64,000 nucleotides of DNA from Garcia nutans (taxonomy: Eukaryota > Streptophyta > Magnoliopsida > Malpighiales > Euphorbiaceae): the NCBI GenBank assembly GCA_947685225.1, contig CANTUV010000003.1, positions 3,542,001 to 3,606,000 of the forward strand. Reading direction: 5' to 3'. Positions within the stretch are counted from its first letter, which is position 1. Every line of letters starts with the position of its first letter. The position numbers and the translations under genes were made by a program. Of this stretch, positions 11,537 through 23,351 are shown piece after piece. The notes beneath the pieces are model-generated. The model did no database searches, was not told the origin of the DNA, and saw only the letters and a list, made by a program, of their open reading frames with translations.

Positions 11537-12142
11537 CCAAAAACATTTGAATTCTTCTGCATGAAGTGGGGAATAAAGTGGGAGACAATGCCTTGTGCTT
11601 GCCAAAAGAAATATTAAACAAGAGAATAGTGGGGAACAAAGTGAATTGGTGTGAGTTGGAAGGCATGAGTTGTGTTTTTGAATGAATTAAAAAGAGAAGA
11701 GAAGGGAAATTGGAAGGGCTATTGGCTTCTTGGAGCCAAATTTCTACTACACTTTTGGGAGAGGGAGAGAGTGACACTCTCCCTTAGCCCTTCACCTTCA
11801 TCTCCATTTCCATCCTCTCCACCTTCTCCTTCTTCCATTGATAAGATCTTTGAGGTTCTTTGGGATAAATTGGGTTAACAAGCTCTTGAAGGTTGAAGAA
11901 GCTTCATTGAAAGGTTTGGTGACTTGAGAAAGCTCCTTTCCATCTTCCAAAGGCAAAATCAATTGAAGGGTTGGTGACTTGAGAAAGCTCCATTCCACAT
12001 TGCAAAGGGGAATTAACCATTGAAGAGGGCTTGAGTTCTTCATCATACATCAAGTGGAGCTAGGAGGAAGACTAACAATCCTACTCTTGGCATCTTCACA
12101 AGGGGTTTTTCTATTCTCTCTTTTAATTCATTTCTTATTGTT

Positions 12143-13168
12143 TTTTTTTGTAAAGGTGGATGGTACCACCGCAGAATTTATTAATTAAATCTAATGTATG
12201 GAAGACCCATACTATCAGTCAATACAACCCCTTTAATGTAATTTGGCAAAGAGTTAAAAGATAAAAACCACCTAGAAACACCATTCAATCTACTGTAATA
12301 GGCTAAAAAATGTGCAACTTGATTTGCCTCCCTATGAACATGAGAAATAGAGTGAAAATTTGAAGACAAAAGAGCCCTTGCTCTCTTAAAATGCGGTGAC
12401 ACATCAAAGACTGAAGACATCAACTGAACTAGCTCCAAAGAATCTACCTCCACCTGAACAGAAGCATAGCTAGCTTCATTCACCCATTCAAGCGCATGAA
12501 CCAAGGCTGTCAATTCAGCCTCCAAAACGTTCCTCGCCTTGATCAAGAAAGCTCCAGTAGCGACAATATAGCCTTCTGAGTCACGAAGGACAGCGCCTCT
12601 AAAAACAGTATGCAAAGAAAATGAGGCATCAACATTTAGTTTAAAACAATGATTATAGGGCTTACTCCATACAACCGGCTTAGGACATGGCTTCCGACGC
12701 CCGAAAACAGAAGGCAAATGATCTGCAAAACACGAAAGAGGGGCAGCGAAATGATCTCCCGCATGAGCTACTCCCCAACTGAAAATGAACTTGTAAATTT
12801 GTAATTCAACACTGTGGGGAAAGAATTTCTCAGAGCCCCAAACACAACGACAATAAGCATTCCATGTATTATAGAGAATAACCTGGGGATCCAGATTACA
12901 AAGCCTTCCCTTAACTGGCTTACCTGCATTAAGCCACCAGATTGAGAGTTCTTGCCTTAAAGATAGAGTCCCTGAACCTCCATGCAGAAGAGGAAGGAGT
13001 GAAGCAGCATAATATTTCTAGATCTTCCTTATAGGAACGCAGTTATGAAAAATATGGTCAACAGAAGTTGAGGCCACCAAACAAAAGGGCCAGACAGCTG
13101 CAAGGGAGATACCCAAATGCTGTAACATACCTGGTAGTGGCAGTGCATTATGAAGAAAAATATAACTG
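12143..13168 (-). mobile_element. 5'-truncated L1-like LINE fragment
   Basis: Its poly(A) tail appears as a T-run at 12,143-12,149 on the + strand. A 10-bp target duplication TCTTATTGTT flanks it (12,133-12,142 and 13,169-13,178). The coding part is the 3' end of a LINE ORF2, and the other E copy lacks the insert at this place (about 34,335). Confidence 0.85.
12181..13160 (-). pseudogene. LINE ORF2 C-terminus: zinc-finger linker and RNase H
   Basis: The open part (12,717 down to 12,181, about 178 codons) is an RNase H domain. It has LNVDASF with the first Asp, RGAVLRDSEG, NVLEAELTALVHALEW with Glu, VQVEVDSLELVQLM with Asp, and HVHREANQVAHFLA near the end. Upstream in the same orientation is the linker seen before this domain in plant L1 LINEs (ELSIWWLNAGKP, AYCRCVWGSEKFF), broken by at least one stop. 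In an intact LINE the RNase H would act on the RNA:DNA hybrid. Reverse transcriptase and endonuclease are missing through 5' truncation. It is inserted in element E and is unrelated to its neighbours. Confidence 0.85.
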
Positions 13169-13341
13169 TCTTATTGTTGTTGTTATATTAAGAGAATTGA
13201 TATTGCAATGGACAATTTGTAGTTGTTTTATATTGAGTTGAATGAATGTTATAAATTGATGATGTTGAGCTAAATACCCATGCCTAGGGTTTGTAATATA
13301 TTTGGTTGAATATATTGATTTGATATTTTTATTGATGTTGT

Positions 13342-13890
13342 GTTTTAGTTAATGTTTTGATTAATTTTTGTTTTAAGTGTGTTTAAAGTGTTGTTTTTAG
13401 TTTTAAGTGCAAAAACACCCTTGGAAGATCAAAACAGTGCAGGAAAAGTATGAACCAAGCAAGACATGGCCAAGCCAAATCAGGTTTGACCGTGTCCCTC
13501 AAAGAATGAAGTTGGAAGAGCTTGACACAGCCAAGAGACATGGCCAAGCCACTGGCCGTGTCTCATTCAAAGAGCAAAACAAAGAACAAAGCAAAGAAAG
13601 AGCAAAAATGAATTAACAGAAGAAGACACACTTAGTGACATGGCCAAGCTTGTGGCCGTGTCACATGACACGGCGAAGCCAAGAGCAAGCTTGGCCGTGT
13701 CCCATTTCATGCCAAAAATAAGTGGAGCAAGCAAAGAAGGAAAGAAAAGAAGCAGAAGTGAACACACCCAAGTGACACGGCCAAGCCAGTGGTCGTGTCA
13801 CATGACACGGCCACTAGCTTGGCCGTGACACCCCTTGAGACCAAAAGGAAAGAAGAAAAGAAAGAAGCAAGCAGTGAAGGACACGGCCAG
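13342..13890 (+). repeat. Element E, second copy, left part
   Basis: It repeats 10,893 onward closely (TGTTTTAGTTAATG, then CAAAAACACCCTTG). It includes a GACACGGCC/GGCCGTGTC array at 13,464-13,890. Element C interrupts it in the middle of one palindrome, and it continues at 33,616. Confidence 0.8.
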
Positions 13891-15525
13891 TGTTTTATTA
13901 GTTTTTTTCATAGAATTGTGTCCTATTCATTATGATAATTATTGTTTTCTTTAGGTATTTTGGTAGTTTTAATATGTTTATTTAGTGTTTTCATTAATTT
14001 GTAGTTTTATTTTATTTAAGTGTTTGTGTTAATTTTGTCCTAGTTTTTAGTGTGTGTTTGTGTGTTGTTAGTTAATGTTTATTTGATTCTTGTTTAAAGT
14101 GTTTTTCAAGTATTTGAGTTAGGTTAATATGCAAGGAACCATACCAAGGATCAAGAGAGGAAGGAAAGACCAAGGAACCAAGAGGAAGAAAATAATAATA
14201 GTAGCTAACACATGCAGAGGACACGGCCAAGCTTGTGGCCGTGTCCCATACCAAGCTAAGGAAGAAGACCAAGACACAGAAGGTGACACACTCAAGGGAC
14301 ACGGCCAAGCTTGTGGCCGTGTCCCTCCAAATTTGTCAAACACGGCCAAGCTTCCTCCAAACTGGCCGTGTCACTCACCACTCCAAAGAAGAGAAGAAGA
14401 AAATCACACAGGAGCGAACACACTCAGGGGACACGGCCAAGCTTGTGGCCGTGTCCCTCTAAGAACCTCAAACACGGCCAAGTTCACTTGTCCTTGCCCG
14501 TGTCACTCATGGATTAAAGAGAACGCCGATTTTTGGAGTGGAGGTTTCGTATAAATATTAAAGTTAGGGTTTTCAAAGGTATGGAGAGTTTTGAGTTTTG
14601 TTGAGCCGTCAAAGAAAATAAGTTAGGGTTTCATATATTTTTTCTTTGATATTTTTTATTACACTTTGATGCAAAACATTCTAGATTAAATTGTTCATGC
14701 CATTGCAACATTCTTCTAGCAAGATCTGATCAAGAGATTCTTCAGAAGCTTACAGGGAGTTTGTAATTTGGTTTTGTTCTCAAACTTTATCTCTTAAATT
14801 TCTTGGGAATTGTATTCATGAATTTTTTTTATCTCTAAACTGATTTCTTTGAATTTTAATGAGATGAATATGTTTGATATCATTATGAACTAATTTGATC
14901 TAGTCTGGGGTTTGTATGGATCTACTATGATTGTATGAATTGGTTATTGCTCTTAACTAAATTTATTTCTTTAGCCTTAATTGAATGGAATATTGTTAAT
15001 ATATAATTGATTGGCCACCAATTATGTGTTTTAGGTATTAGATGAAGAATTGAGAGATGAAGTCTAATGCTGGAACAATTCAATTAGGGACTTAGGTGAA
15101 TTAGAGACATAACCTAAGAAAAAGATCATATCAATTGTAACAAGATTAGTTGAAAGAGGTTTGAATGCGAGAGCTTATTTCCTTGACTCGATTAATTAAG
15201 TTGCTTGAGATTTAATCTTTGAAATTAAATTGGGTGAGAGGAATAACCGTTCATACATATAAGCTAGTAGAGAAGTGCAAACCCTAGACCTTTCTATAAG
15301 AGAATCAATACATCAGCTAAGTTTACTTTTATTGTTTTAAACTCCAATCATCTATTTTCATTAGTTGTTAGCAATTTAAATTTATTCTAATCTGTTATTA
15401 GCAACCTAATAATCAATTAGCTTATCTAGCTTCCTTGAGAGATGACATTGGGGAGATCACCTTTGCTACAACTACCTCGTATACTTGCGAGTGACGCTTA
15501 TAGTAGAGTTAATTAGAGCACAACA
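13891..15525 (+). repeat. Element C 5' LTR
   Basis: TGTTTTATTAG to GCACAACA. It holds a GACACGGCC/GGCCGTGTC array at 14,218-14,507 and a moderately AT-rich 3' part ending in GTATACTTGCGAGTGACGC, shared with E and the 3' LTR. No gene. Confidence 0.92.
14218..14507 (+). repeat. GACACGGCC palindrome array in C 5' LTR
   Basis: There are five pairs. Three are near-perfect hairpins with arms GGACACGGCC and GGCCGTGTCC around AAGCTTGT; the last two have longer loops and TCAC ends. The matching array in the 3' LTR (32,310-32,598) has lost several CpG sites. Confidence 0.88.
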
Positions 15526-15531
15526 AGTTTT

Positions 15532-15549
15532 TGGCGCCGCTGCCGGGGA
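15532..15549 (+). other. Primer-binding site, Asp-tRNA type (element C)
   Basis: TGGCGCCGCTGCCGGGGA lies 6 bases after the LTR end. It closely matches the Asp-tRNA primer site known for Athila elements and fixes orientation and lineage. Confidence 0.9.
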
Positions 15550-15666
15550 GGCTAATTGGCAAAATTGTTTATTAGCATAGATATTTTTAATTATTTTTAA
15601 TTATTTACTTTTTATTTTATTTGTCTTTTGCTTTTAATATTTCTTTTTTTCCAGAAATTTTGTTTA

Positions 15667-17446
15667 TGCCAGGCAGGAGATCACTGGGAGGAGAGCTATA
15701 CCCAGTCATTCCAGAAATTCAGAGAGTGAAAAGGAGCAGGGAAGAGTTTGAATTGTACACCGGATTTGATACTACAGAGGAGGATACTTCTGATTTTGAG
15801 TCGGAATCTGCACAATCTACCAACATGGGAGAAGAAAGGCAAAGAACTATGAGGGACTTTGCTAGACCTGTCATTGAACTTCCACTTCTTGCATAAGATT
15901 GACAGATGCAGCAAGAAATTATGAGTTGAAGAACATCCATTACAACATGCTGCCATCGTTCTATGGAGTTCCAAATGAAGATCCTTTGAACTTTATCCGG
16001 GATTTTTATTCTACCCTCAACACTTTTCCATTGGGAGGACTAACAGAGGACCAGTTGAGGATGAGATGTTTCCCATATATATTGAAGGATAGGGCAAAGA
16101 GCTGGCTTATGATGTTGCCCGAAAATTCTTTGACAACTTGAGAGCAAGTTTATAATAAATTTATGGGCAAGTTTTTCTCACATCAGAAGACAGCTGAATT
16201 GAGAGGGAAGATTGCTACATTCTCTCAATTTGAAGGAGAAACATTTCATGAGGCTTGGGACAGATTTAAGATGTTATTGATCCAGTGTCCACACCATCAT
16301 TACCCACTTCAACTTCTTAATCAGTTTTTCTACGATGGTCTAACCCAGCAATTTTAGAATACAGTTGATAACGCAGCTGGGGGAGCCATGGGAGAAAAGA
16401 CAGCAGATGAAACTTATGACATCTTTGAAATGTTGGGAGCTAATTCTCAACAGAAAAGTGTAAGAGGAAGAAGTAAAGGGGTGAATCAATTGGAAGCCAA
16501 TAGTGAGATGGTCAATCAGATAGCTGAATTGACAAGGCAAGTGCAGATGCTGAATATGAAAAACAACACTTCTTCATCCACTCAAGAAGTGTGTGGAATT
16601 TGTGGAACTTTTGGGCATGGAGCAAATATTTGCCCCTCCGCATATGAGTCTTATGGTATTGAAGCTGAGCAAGTCAATGCTATGGGGGGATATCAACCAA
16701 GGGCCCGGAATGATCCTTATTCCAATACTTACAATCCTAGTTGGCGGAGTCATCCAAACTTTTCCTGGGCAACAAATAATTCTCGACAGCCTTTCCATTT
16801 GCTCCAGAGACAAAACCAACAGCAGGGTCAATCTTCAAATCAAGGGCAGCTTAAGATAGAGAGTTTGGAGGAAAGTTTACAGGCTTTTATCCAAGTCAGT
16901 GCTAAAAATCAAGAGATGACCAACAAGAGGCTAGATTCATTAGAAGCATATTTTAAGAAAGTGGAGACTCAAGTAGGGCAACTTGCACAACAGATGCAGA
17001 TTCAACAAAAAGGGAAATTTCGAAGTCAACCTGAGCAGGCACAATCAGTGACTGTTCTTAGAAGTGGCAAGGTAATTAACAATAATGTTGAAAATAATTC
17101 TGTGAATGCAGGTGACCAAGAGAACAAGAAGGAAGGAGAACCAGAGAAGAAAGGTGCTAGAGAAAGATCAATGAAGAAATCCCCTTCAGCAAATTTACAT
17201 AAGGCAAGCAATCCATACTGGCCACCTATACCATTCCCCAGCAGGTTGAAGAATGATAAACAAGATAAGCAATTTTCTAACATCTTCAACATGCTGTCTA
17301 AGGTAAGTATTAACTTACCCTTACTTGAAGCAATAAAGAACATGCCAGCTTATGCAAAATTCTTCAAAGATCTGATCACCAAGAAAATGAGGTATGAGCC
17401 GAATGAAAAGGTGATAGTTTCAGAGGTAACTAGTGTTGTTCTGTAG
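15667..17446 (+). pseudogene. Gag of Athila-like element C
   Basis: It starts at the Met of MPGRRSLGGELYP (15,667). A frameshift near 15,894 is followed by one frame running to 17,446 with stops at 16,139-16,141 (TGA), 16,355-16,357 (TAG) and 17,444-17,446 (TAG). The retrotransposon gag core is clear: FYGVPNEDPLNFIRDF, LKDRAKSWL, KFFSHQKTAELRGKI and EAWDRFKMLL. A CCHC-like knuckle CGICGTFGHGANIC and a long Q/N-rich region that may be helical follow. Gag forms the particle that packages RNA. The stops look like single C-to-T or G-to-A changes. Confidence 0.92.
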
Positions 17447-17902
17447 CATAAACTACCCCCCAAGCTAAAGGATCCTAGTAGCTTTGTAATTCAACTTACT
17501 ATGGGGAATGGAAAGGGGACTGATGGCATGTGTGATCTAGGGGCCAGTGTAAATTTGATGCCTTATTCTGTGTATCAAGAATTAGAACTAGGGGAACTTA
17601 AACCAACCAAAATTGTGTTGCAATTAGCTGATAGATCTCTTAGATTCCCGAAAGGGGTTTTAGAAGATGTGTTAGTTAAGGTTGGAGGGTTGATAGTACC
17701 TGTGGATTTCATAGTTCTTGACATAGAAGGAAGTAACCCTACACCATCAGCACACACTATTTTGCTGGGTAGGCCTTTTATGGCTACTACCAACACCTTA
17801 ATAGATGTTAAAAATGGTAAATTATCAATGACTGTCTTGGGACAAATGGTTGAATTTTCTATTTTTAACACTTCTTCCATTCCTACAACTGCTTTTATAT
17901 GA
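17447..17902 (+). pseudogene. Protease of Athila-like element C
   Basis: The same frame as gag runs past the TAG at 17,444. Motifs are KLPPKLKDPSSFVIQL, the Athila-type active-site segment CDLGASVNLMPYSVYQEL and ILLGRPFMATTNTLIDVKNG. The catalytic motif reads D-L-G, as Athila-lineage proteases often do. It would cut the Gag-Pol precursor. The frame stops at 17,900-17,902, and a shift connects to the next segment (YEDCSLIDCVDAVV), the start of the linker toward RT. Confidence 0.88.
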
Positions 17903-18470
17903 GGATTGTTCTTTAATTGATTGTGTTGACGCAGTTGTTTCAGATGTTCTCTTGCAGACAGGTTCCTCGGATAAATTGGAGGTGGCACTGACTTTAGATC
18001 GTGGTTTGGATCATTTTGATTCAGAAATAGTCAGTTGCCTTGAGGCATTAGAGAGTGCTGAAATAGAGAAACTTAAGGAGGACCCAGTATTTGAACTTCC
18101 CTCCATCCAAAAGGAAGAGAAGAATCCTTCACTAGAGTTAGATGAGCTGAGGAATGAGGCATATGAGAGCTCGAGGATTTATAAGGATCACACTAAAGCA
18201 CTTCATGACAGAATTATAGTGCGAAAGACTTTGAGTCCATGTATGAAAGTTTTACTTTTTAATTCTCGTCTCCGTTTGTTTCCAGGTAAACTCAAGTCTC
18301 GATGGAGTGGTCCTTTCGAGATAACTCAGGTGTATCCTTCTGGTGCCATTGAATTGCTTAATTCTCAAACAAATGAGACTTTTAAAGTAAATGGGCAGAG
18401 AGTTAAGCCATATAATGATGAATTTCAAGAAGTGAGGATCATTGACAGCACTTTGATCCACGATCCCTAA
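17893..18470 (+). pseudogene. Pol remnant: protease linker joined to integrase C-terminus
   Basis: The linker YEDCSLIDCVDAVVSDVL and an acidic stretch ending PSIQKEEKNPSLEL pass directly into LDELRNEAYESSRIYKDHTK. That motif normally lies in the C-terminal integrase domain and is followed by RWSGPFEITQVYPSGAIELL and VNGQRVKPY. No RT (no YxDD), RNase H, HHCC zinc domain or DDE core is present. The join is in frame within LEL-DEL, suggesting a deletion at a short repeat. Downstream is the GCGCTAAATGGGAGGCAACC motif (about 18,508), common after Athila pol. C thus encodes Gag and protease but no polymerase. Confidence 0.9.
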
Positions 18471-18748
18471 GTCTTGCAGTGATGTCCAGCTATATGACAT
18501 TAAAGAAGCGCTAAATGGGAGGCAACCCATCGGTTTGCATTTCTTTTTCATAGTTGTAATTTTAAATTTAGCAATTTTGATTTGATGATTGATTTAAATA
18601 AATGGAATGGGTGCTTTGATCGGTTTTTATTTTTTTAATGTGTTTCAGGGTGGATCGAAGAAGAGGTTTGTAATTTCTTTAAGATTTGGTGATATAAACT
18701 AAAAAAAATAATAATAAATAAATAAATAAAAGTAAAAAGGGGCAGTAG
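18471..18748 (+). other. Non-coding spacer after element C pol remnant
   Basis: It carries AAGCGCTAAATGGGAGGCAA near 18,506, a motif frequently seen downstream of pol in Athila elements, then A/T-rich sequence. No gene is seen. Confidence 0.6.
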
Positions 18749-19012
18749 GTGACATGGCCAAGGAGCTTGGCCGTGTCCTTGGCCGTGTCACATGGGACAC
18801 GGCCAAGCTTCACCAAAAGTTCCTTCTTTTTATTTTTTTGCAACTTTTCTACGCAGTGGGTGACACGGCCAAGGAGCTTGGCCGTGTCCTTGTCCGTGTC
18901 ACATGGGACACGACCAAGCTTCACCCCAAGTCTCTTCTTTTTGTTTTTGCAAATTTTTCCTCACAGTATCAAACACACCCTTGGGACACGGCCAAGTCAC
19001 TGGCCGTGTCTC
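18749..19012 (+). repeat. GACACGGCC array in the C internal region
   Basis: Three units pair (T)GACA(C/T)GGCCAAGGAGCTTGGCCGTGTC with CACATGGGACACGGCCAAGC. Spacers are T-rich. The array lies between pol and the ATHILA ORF, outside any LTR, showing that the motif is not limited to LTRs. Confidence 0.85.
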
Positions 19013-19267
19013 TTCACTTTTACACTTTAAAAACACGATTTTGGCACTGTTTGTTCATTCCAATCCCTAGATCTTTTTTTGCTTTCTCTCTCGCTCTCTC
19101 GACTTCTCTCTCCCAAAACTCCATTGTTCGTGTTTCAAAGCTTCAAAACCTCCATTAAACCTCAATTTTCTTCACTAGAATTAAAATTAATCCATTAAAT
19201 CTTCTTCTTCTCTCACAAAAGATCAATTTAATCGGTTTAAACTTCAAATTTTTTCAGATCTTTCAAG

Positions 19268-20368
19268 ATGCCAAGAACGAAGATGGTTTCCCACCGCAAG
19301 AAGAAGAGACCTACAACTGAAGGTGCATCTTCATCTTCATCGGTTTCATCTTTGAAGAAAGCAAATCTTTTGGCTCGGGGTTTCTTCCCGATGAGGTATG
19401 TCAATGATGAATCCCTTAATGCTCTTAATATTAGGGATAATTTTTATCATTATGTTCAAATCCTTGGGTGGGAGAACCTAGTCTCCTTGTGACCTTTGCA
19501 ATTTCAAGAGCTTACTTTGGAGTTCTTAATTTCTCTTCATGTTGAAAGAGATGCGCAGAAAATTTGCTATAGGTTGAGTTTTAAGTTGTTTGGAAAATTA
19601 ATTGTGATTATTATTGAACCATTAAATGGTATATTTGGTTTCCATCAACATGGTGAAAGGTCGGTACCTAAGGAATCTAAACAACAATTTGCTTGGGGAG
19701 CATTGGGCTCGGGGACTTATGTGGCCAAATCGGCCAAAGCAACTAAATTGAGCAATCCCGCTTTGAGGTATTTGCATCATTTTATGTCTTGCGGATTCTT
19801 TGCTTGGAAGGAAAGCCCAGGTGTAGTGGAACTGAGTGAACTATTTTTCTTAGATTGTGTGGTTAATGCAGTGCCTATTAGTTCCGGCTATTGGTTAGCC
19901 GATGTTTTTGATAGTGTGGCAAACAAGAAGAAGGGGGCTATCTGTATTGGAGGATTGGTTACCTCATTGTCCTTAGCCCTTTTTGATGATTTTGACCCGA
20001 GTACCTGTCGCATGACTAGAATAATGGGTAATGATTCATTGGATTTGGCTACACTAGAGAAGATGCATATAGTGGTGCATAGGAGAGGGGCTTATATGAT
20101 GGCTTCAGCTGAGCCAGAAGTACCGGGGGACAGACAGAAGAGAACTCAAGTTCAAGAGGAGTCCAATTCGGATTCTCTTGATTTAGATTAAGATGCTCCG
20201 GTCTCGAATAATCAGGAGATACTTAATAGGATTGAGGCCTAGGAGAGCAAGGTAGACCGTAACCATGCTGCGGTCTTGCAACAGTTGGATCAAATTAATA
20301 GCAACCTTGCTAAGATTTTGAGTCTTTATCCCTCGGCTGCATCATCTTCACATCCTCCTTCACCGTAG
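19268..20368 (+). pseudogene. ATHILA ORF (env-position protein) of element C
   Basis: The protein starts MPRTKMVSHRKKKRPTTEG, a basic, serine-rich N-terminus that may act in nuclear targeting. Its central region resembles the ATHILA ORF domain of Arabidopsis (FGFHQHGERSVPKESK, NPALRYLHHFMSCGFFAW, YWLADVFDSVANKKKGA). The frame continues through stops at 19,490-19,492 (TGA), 20,189-20,191 (TAA) and one near 20,240 (TAG), to a heptad-like tail (ILNRIEA, VLQQLDQINSNLAKIL) ending at 20,368. Such ORFs lie where retroviruses have env, but I see no signal peptide or membrane helix. The function is unknown. Inactive in this copy. Confidence 0.75.
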
Positions 20369-20768
20369 ATCGCATTGGCTCTAATCTTTGGAGAGATTTT
20401 TCCTTACTTTCTTGTATTTAGTTATTGCATATTTTTGTTATTTTTTGTTTTTGTTTTTGATGTTAACATTTTATATTTTGGATATTTTATTTTATATATT
20501 GTATTTTGTTCTTAAACATTTGTGTTTGTGATGAAAAGTTAGGGTTTTGCCTCACCAGGGACCGATGGAAAATAGGTTGAACCTTAACCCTTTTTCTTTA
20601 TTATTCTTGTTTTCCATTGAGGACAATGTAAATTCTAAAGTGTGGGGTAATCTTTTAGCTTTTCTTTAATTTTTGTTTTATTTGTCTTTGTGTGTTATAT
20701 TGTGTGTTGTGCAAGGCATGATTGTTGAAAACTTATTGATTTTTTCTGTGATTCTAGCATTATAGTTG
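20369..20768 (+). other. Element C non-coding region before insertion D
   Basis: T-rich sequence with TTGAGGACAATG and AAGTGTGGGG (20,638-20,647), motifs common downstream of coding DNA in Athila elements. AAGTGTGGGG recurs at 31,183 and at 31,967 just before the 3' LTR. The target duplication AGTTG of element D is 20,764-20,768. No gene. Confidence 0.6.
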
Positions 20769-21678
20769 TGTAATATCCTCATTTATGCCCTAGAAGTTTT
20801 GCATATTGTTGTTGTTGTTATTGTTGTTGTTATTGTTATATATTGGATTGAATGTATATGATGGGATAAGAAAAGAAATTGGGAGGAGAATGCTTGTGTA
20901 TTTGTGTATTGGGAAAGATTTAGGGTTTAGAGAGAATGGTATATGTTGTGTATATGAGGATATATATAACATATAAATTGGTCAAATGAAGAGTCAAAGT
21001 GTTGGTTAAGTGGAAGAAGATATTTTTGTGTTAAGTGTGTAATTACATATAAGGGCTTAGATAAGACAAAAAGTTAGTTATATGATTGAGGGCATTTTGG
21101 TATTTGCTTGGATAAGAATACTTGGTGGAGATTAAAAGCAAAAATTGACTTTGTGTCTTCATCATTTTCTTCTTTCTTCATGAAGTGGCCGGCTCTCCAT
21201 TAACAAAAGGGAAAGATAAGTGTTCTTGATGCTAGAAGTGAATTGAAGAAGCAATCCAAGGTTTTGACAAAGGATTGGTGGAATTTCTTCTTCTAAAGTA
21301 AGTATTCTCTTGTTTTCCTTGTTTATTTGGAAGTTTTGTTGGAAGTGAATAAGGGTTTGGTGATTTTGTGATTTGGTGGGTTTGAGATGGGTTGTGTTGT
21401 GTTTTCAAGTGTTTAATTGATTTTAAGTTATGAGTGTAATTAGAGGTTGTTGTTGGAAATGGTGGAGATGTTGATTTGGAAGAATGGAGAAGAGTGTTGA
21501 TTTAAGGGTTTTGAGATGATATGTGTTTAATTGTTATATTAATGTGTTGTGAAGTAATTCTTGTGATGAAAATGTGTTAGAACATTGATTTTGTTCATTT
21601 GAGACATGTTATATGATGAATATTGTGTTAGAGTGAAATTGAGAAAGTGTTGGTTTTAGTTAAGGTTGTGTTGATGGG

Positions 21679-21864
21679 TGACACGGCCATATGCATTGGA
21701 GAGACACGGGCGTGTCAATTGATTGGGTTGGCTACTGCCTCTCTTCTTTTTAAGGACACGGGCGTGTCACTCAAGTTGGTTGGGCGTGTCATTTAATTGA
21801 GGAAGCTACTGCCTCTTTTCTTTTTAAGGACACGGGCGTGTTCATCAAATGGGTTGGGCGTGTC
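21679..21864 (+). repeat. GACACGGGCGTGTC array in D 5' LTR
   Basis: Three perfect or near-perfect palindromes with arms GACACG and CGTGTC around GG, each preceded by CTTTTTAAG or a similar spacer, plus lone GGGCGTGTC half sites and one GACACGGCC. An identical array is in the 3' LTR at 29,081-29,265. Confidence 0.88.
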
Positions 21865-22903
21865 TTACAAATGAATTACATATTGCTTTATACTTTGTTT
21901 CTTTTTACATTGTTTTGATTCTTCAAAGGTTCCATTGTTTCTAAACTTAAATATGAACATTATAAACATGTTTCAAACACAAGAATGATCTAATCAAATG
22001 AATGTGGAAGATCATTAAGCTATGAATCATATCAATTGTGTTTTGCCCTAATTGCATTGTTGAGGTTTAGCAATGTTGTTATGCACTTTGAATGGTAATG
22101 TGTTTCATGAGTAATGTATATTGAAATGTTGTATAAAAGATGAAATGATAATTCAAATAAGATATGATATGAGACAATGCCATTGTGTTTGGCTATGATG
22201 AATGATGCTATATGAGATATAATGTGATCATGGATGAGATAAATATACACTTGAATAATGAAGTGTTATATTGTGAAATGAAATGTGAAGCCATTGTTAT
22301 TGGCTAATGTGATTCAATGGAGATAAATGAGGCATGTTTGCCTAAATGATAATGAGAATTGAGAATGAAATCTAAATGAATTGTGTGGCTAATGTGTTAT
22401 TCCATTTTCAGAGTTTGTGGTTGGTGGCATGCCTAATAAGTGTAACAATCTCTTGAAGTTAGGTTGGATTGGATCCTTGAAGCCTAATTGAGATGTACCC
22501 TTGAAGCTAGGTTGGATTAGTTCTTGAAGCCAAGTTGGGTAGAAGCTTAGCATGCTTTGCTCCCCTTGAAGCTTGGTTGAACTTGATCCTTGAAGCCTAG
22601 TTGGGTATATGATATTGATAAATGTGATAACAAACCAAAGCATTAACTCTGAAAATTGAATGCCATATTAGTGTGTCTTGGGCCCATGCTTGTCTTTGTT
22701 TAGTGTTGTTTATGGATTGTTTAATGATTAGTTAATGAAGTATGAGAAAAGATGTTGAAATGTGATATGCACATATTTATATGTTGAATTATGAAATGTA
22801 AAGGTATGATGTTAGCTTTGCATTTAAATGGTTACATGTATAATATGAATTGAGAATTGACATTGTATTGTATTAAAGCATATCAATAGCATGTTTTATC
22901 TTA

Positions 22904-22941
22904 CTAAGCCGTTGGCTTAGCGCGATAATGTTTAATCGCGC
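22904..22941 (+). promoter_or_regulatory. Double hairpin of Tekay LTR (D 5' LTR)
   Basis: CTAAGCC-GTT-GGCTTAG followed without gap by GCGCGAT...ATCGCGC. The 3' LTR copy is 30,310-30,347; it differs by one base in the second loop. Confidence 0.6.
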
Positions 22942-23339
22942 AGGTAATAGAGTTGATAGAGTTGAACCCAGTAGTTCTTCAAGACCAAGTGAGAGTAGAC
23001 CTTGAGGAATCCATTTTTGGGAGCTTAAAGATCAAAGCAGACTTGCCAATCATGTATACTTCTTTATATTTTGTAAAGAAATGTTTAATGTGTAAATATG
23101 TAATTATTTTATAACTTCCGCTGTGTAATATTTAAATATATATATATATAACTAATATGTTTTGTTTTATAAGTAAATGACCTATTTTTCTATAATGAAT
23201 AATGATAAGGGTATTGAATCAAATTGAAAGTGTTTTTGAATGTTAAGGAAACCGTAGCATCCCTATGTTTGGTGCACTTATGCTACATTGTTGTGGTTGT
23301 AGTGTGTGTGCATTGGATATGGGAGTGTTACAATTGTTT

Positions 23340-23351
23340 TGGTATCAGAGC
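23340..23351 (+). other. Primer-binding site, Met-tRNA type (element D)
   Basis: TGGTATCAGAGC, 7 bases after the LTR. This is the usual initiator-Met tRNA complement of chromoviruses. Confidence 0.93.

Larger units (their letters stand above)
10850..13341 (+). repeat. Element E, first LTR copy (right end missing)
   Basis: Layout: AT-rich start, GACACGGCC array (11,026-11,536), a transcribed-like segment matching 33,700-34,330, then the LINE fragment (12,143-13,168). After it comes the piece 13,169-13,341, which matches 34,330-34,505. The copy stops at ATTGATGTTG and passes into copy 2. No gene belongs to it. Confidence 0.75.
20769..23332 (+). repeat. Element D 5' LTR
   Basis: TGTAATATCC to GTGTTACA. 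Contents in order: (TTG)n tract near 20,807, splice-donor-like TAAAGTAAGTATTC near 21,295, GACACGGGCGTGTC array 21,679-21,864, CTTGAAGC repeat 22,452-22,605, double hairpin 22,904-22,941. No gene. Confidence 0.95.

Noticed and set aside
10418..13160. Host gene with introns on the minus strand
   Set aside because: The coding pieces belong to two transposable elements (DUF7745-like gene of A, LINE RNase H) separated by element E ends and target duplications.
14218..14507. Regularly repeated palindromes resembling a CRISPR array
   Set aside because: Units are inverted pairs with irregular spacers in a plant LTR; there are no cas genes and no uniform repeat-spacer pattern.
19268..20368. Envelope protein
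   Set aside because: The position fits, but there is no signal peptide, transmembrane helix or cysteine pattern; it resembles the ATHILA domain.
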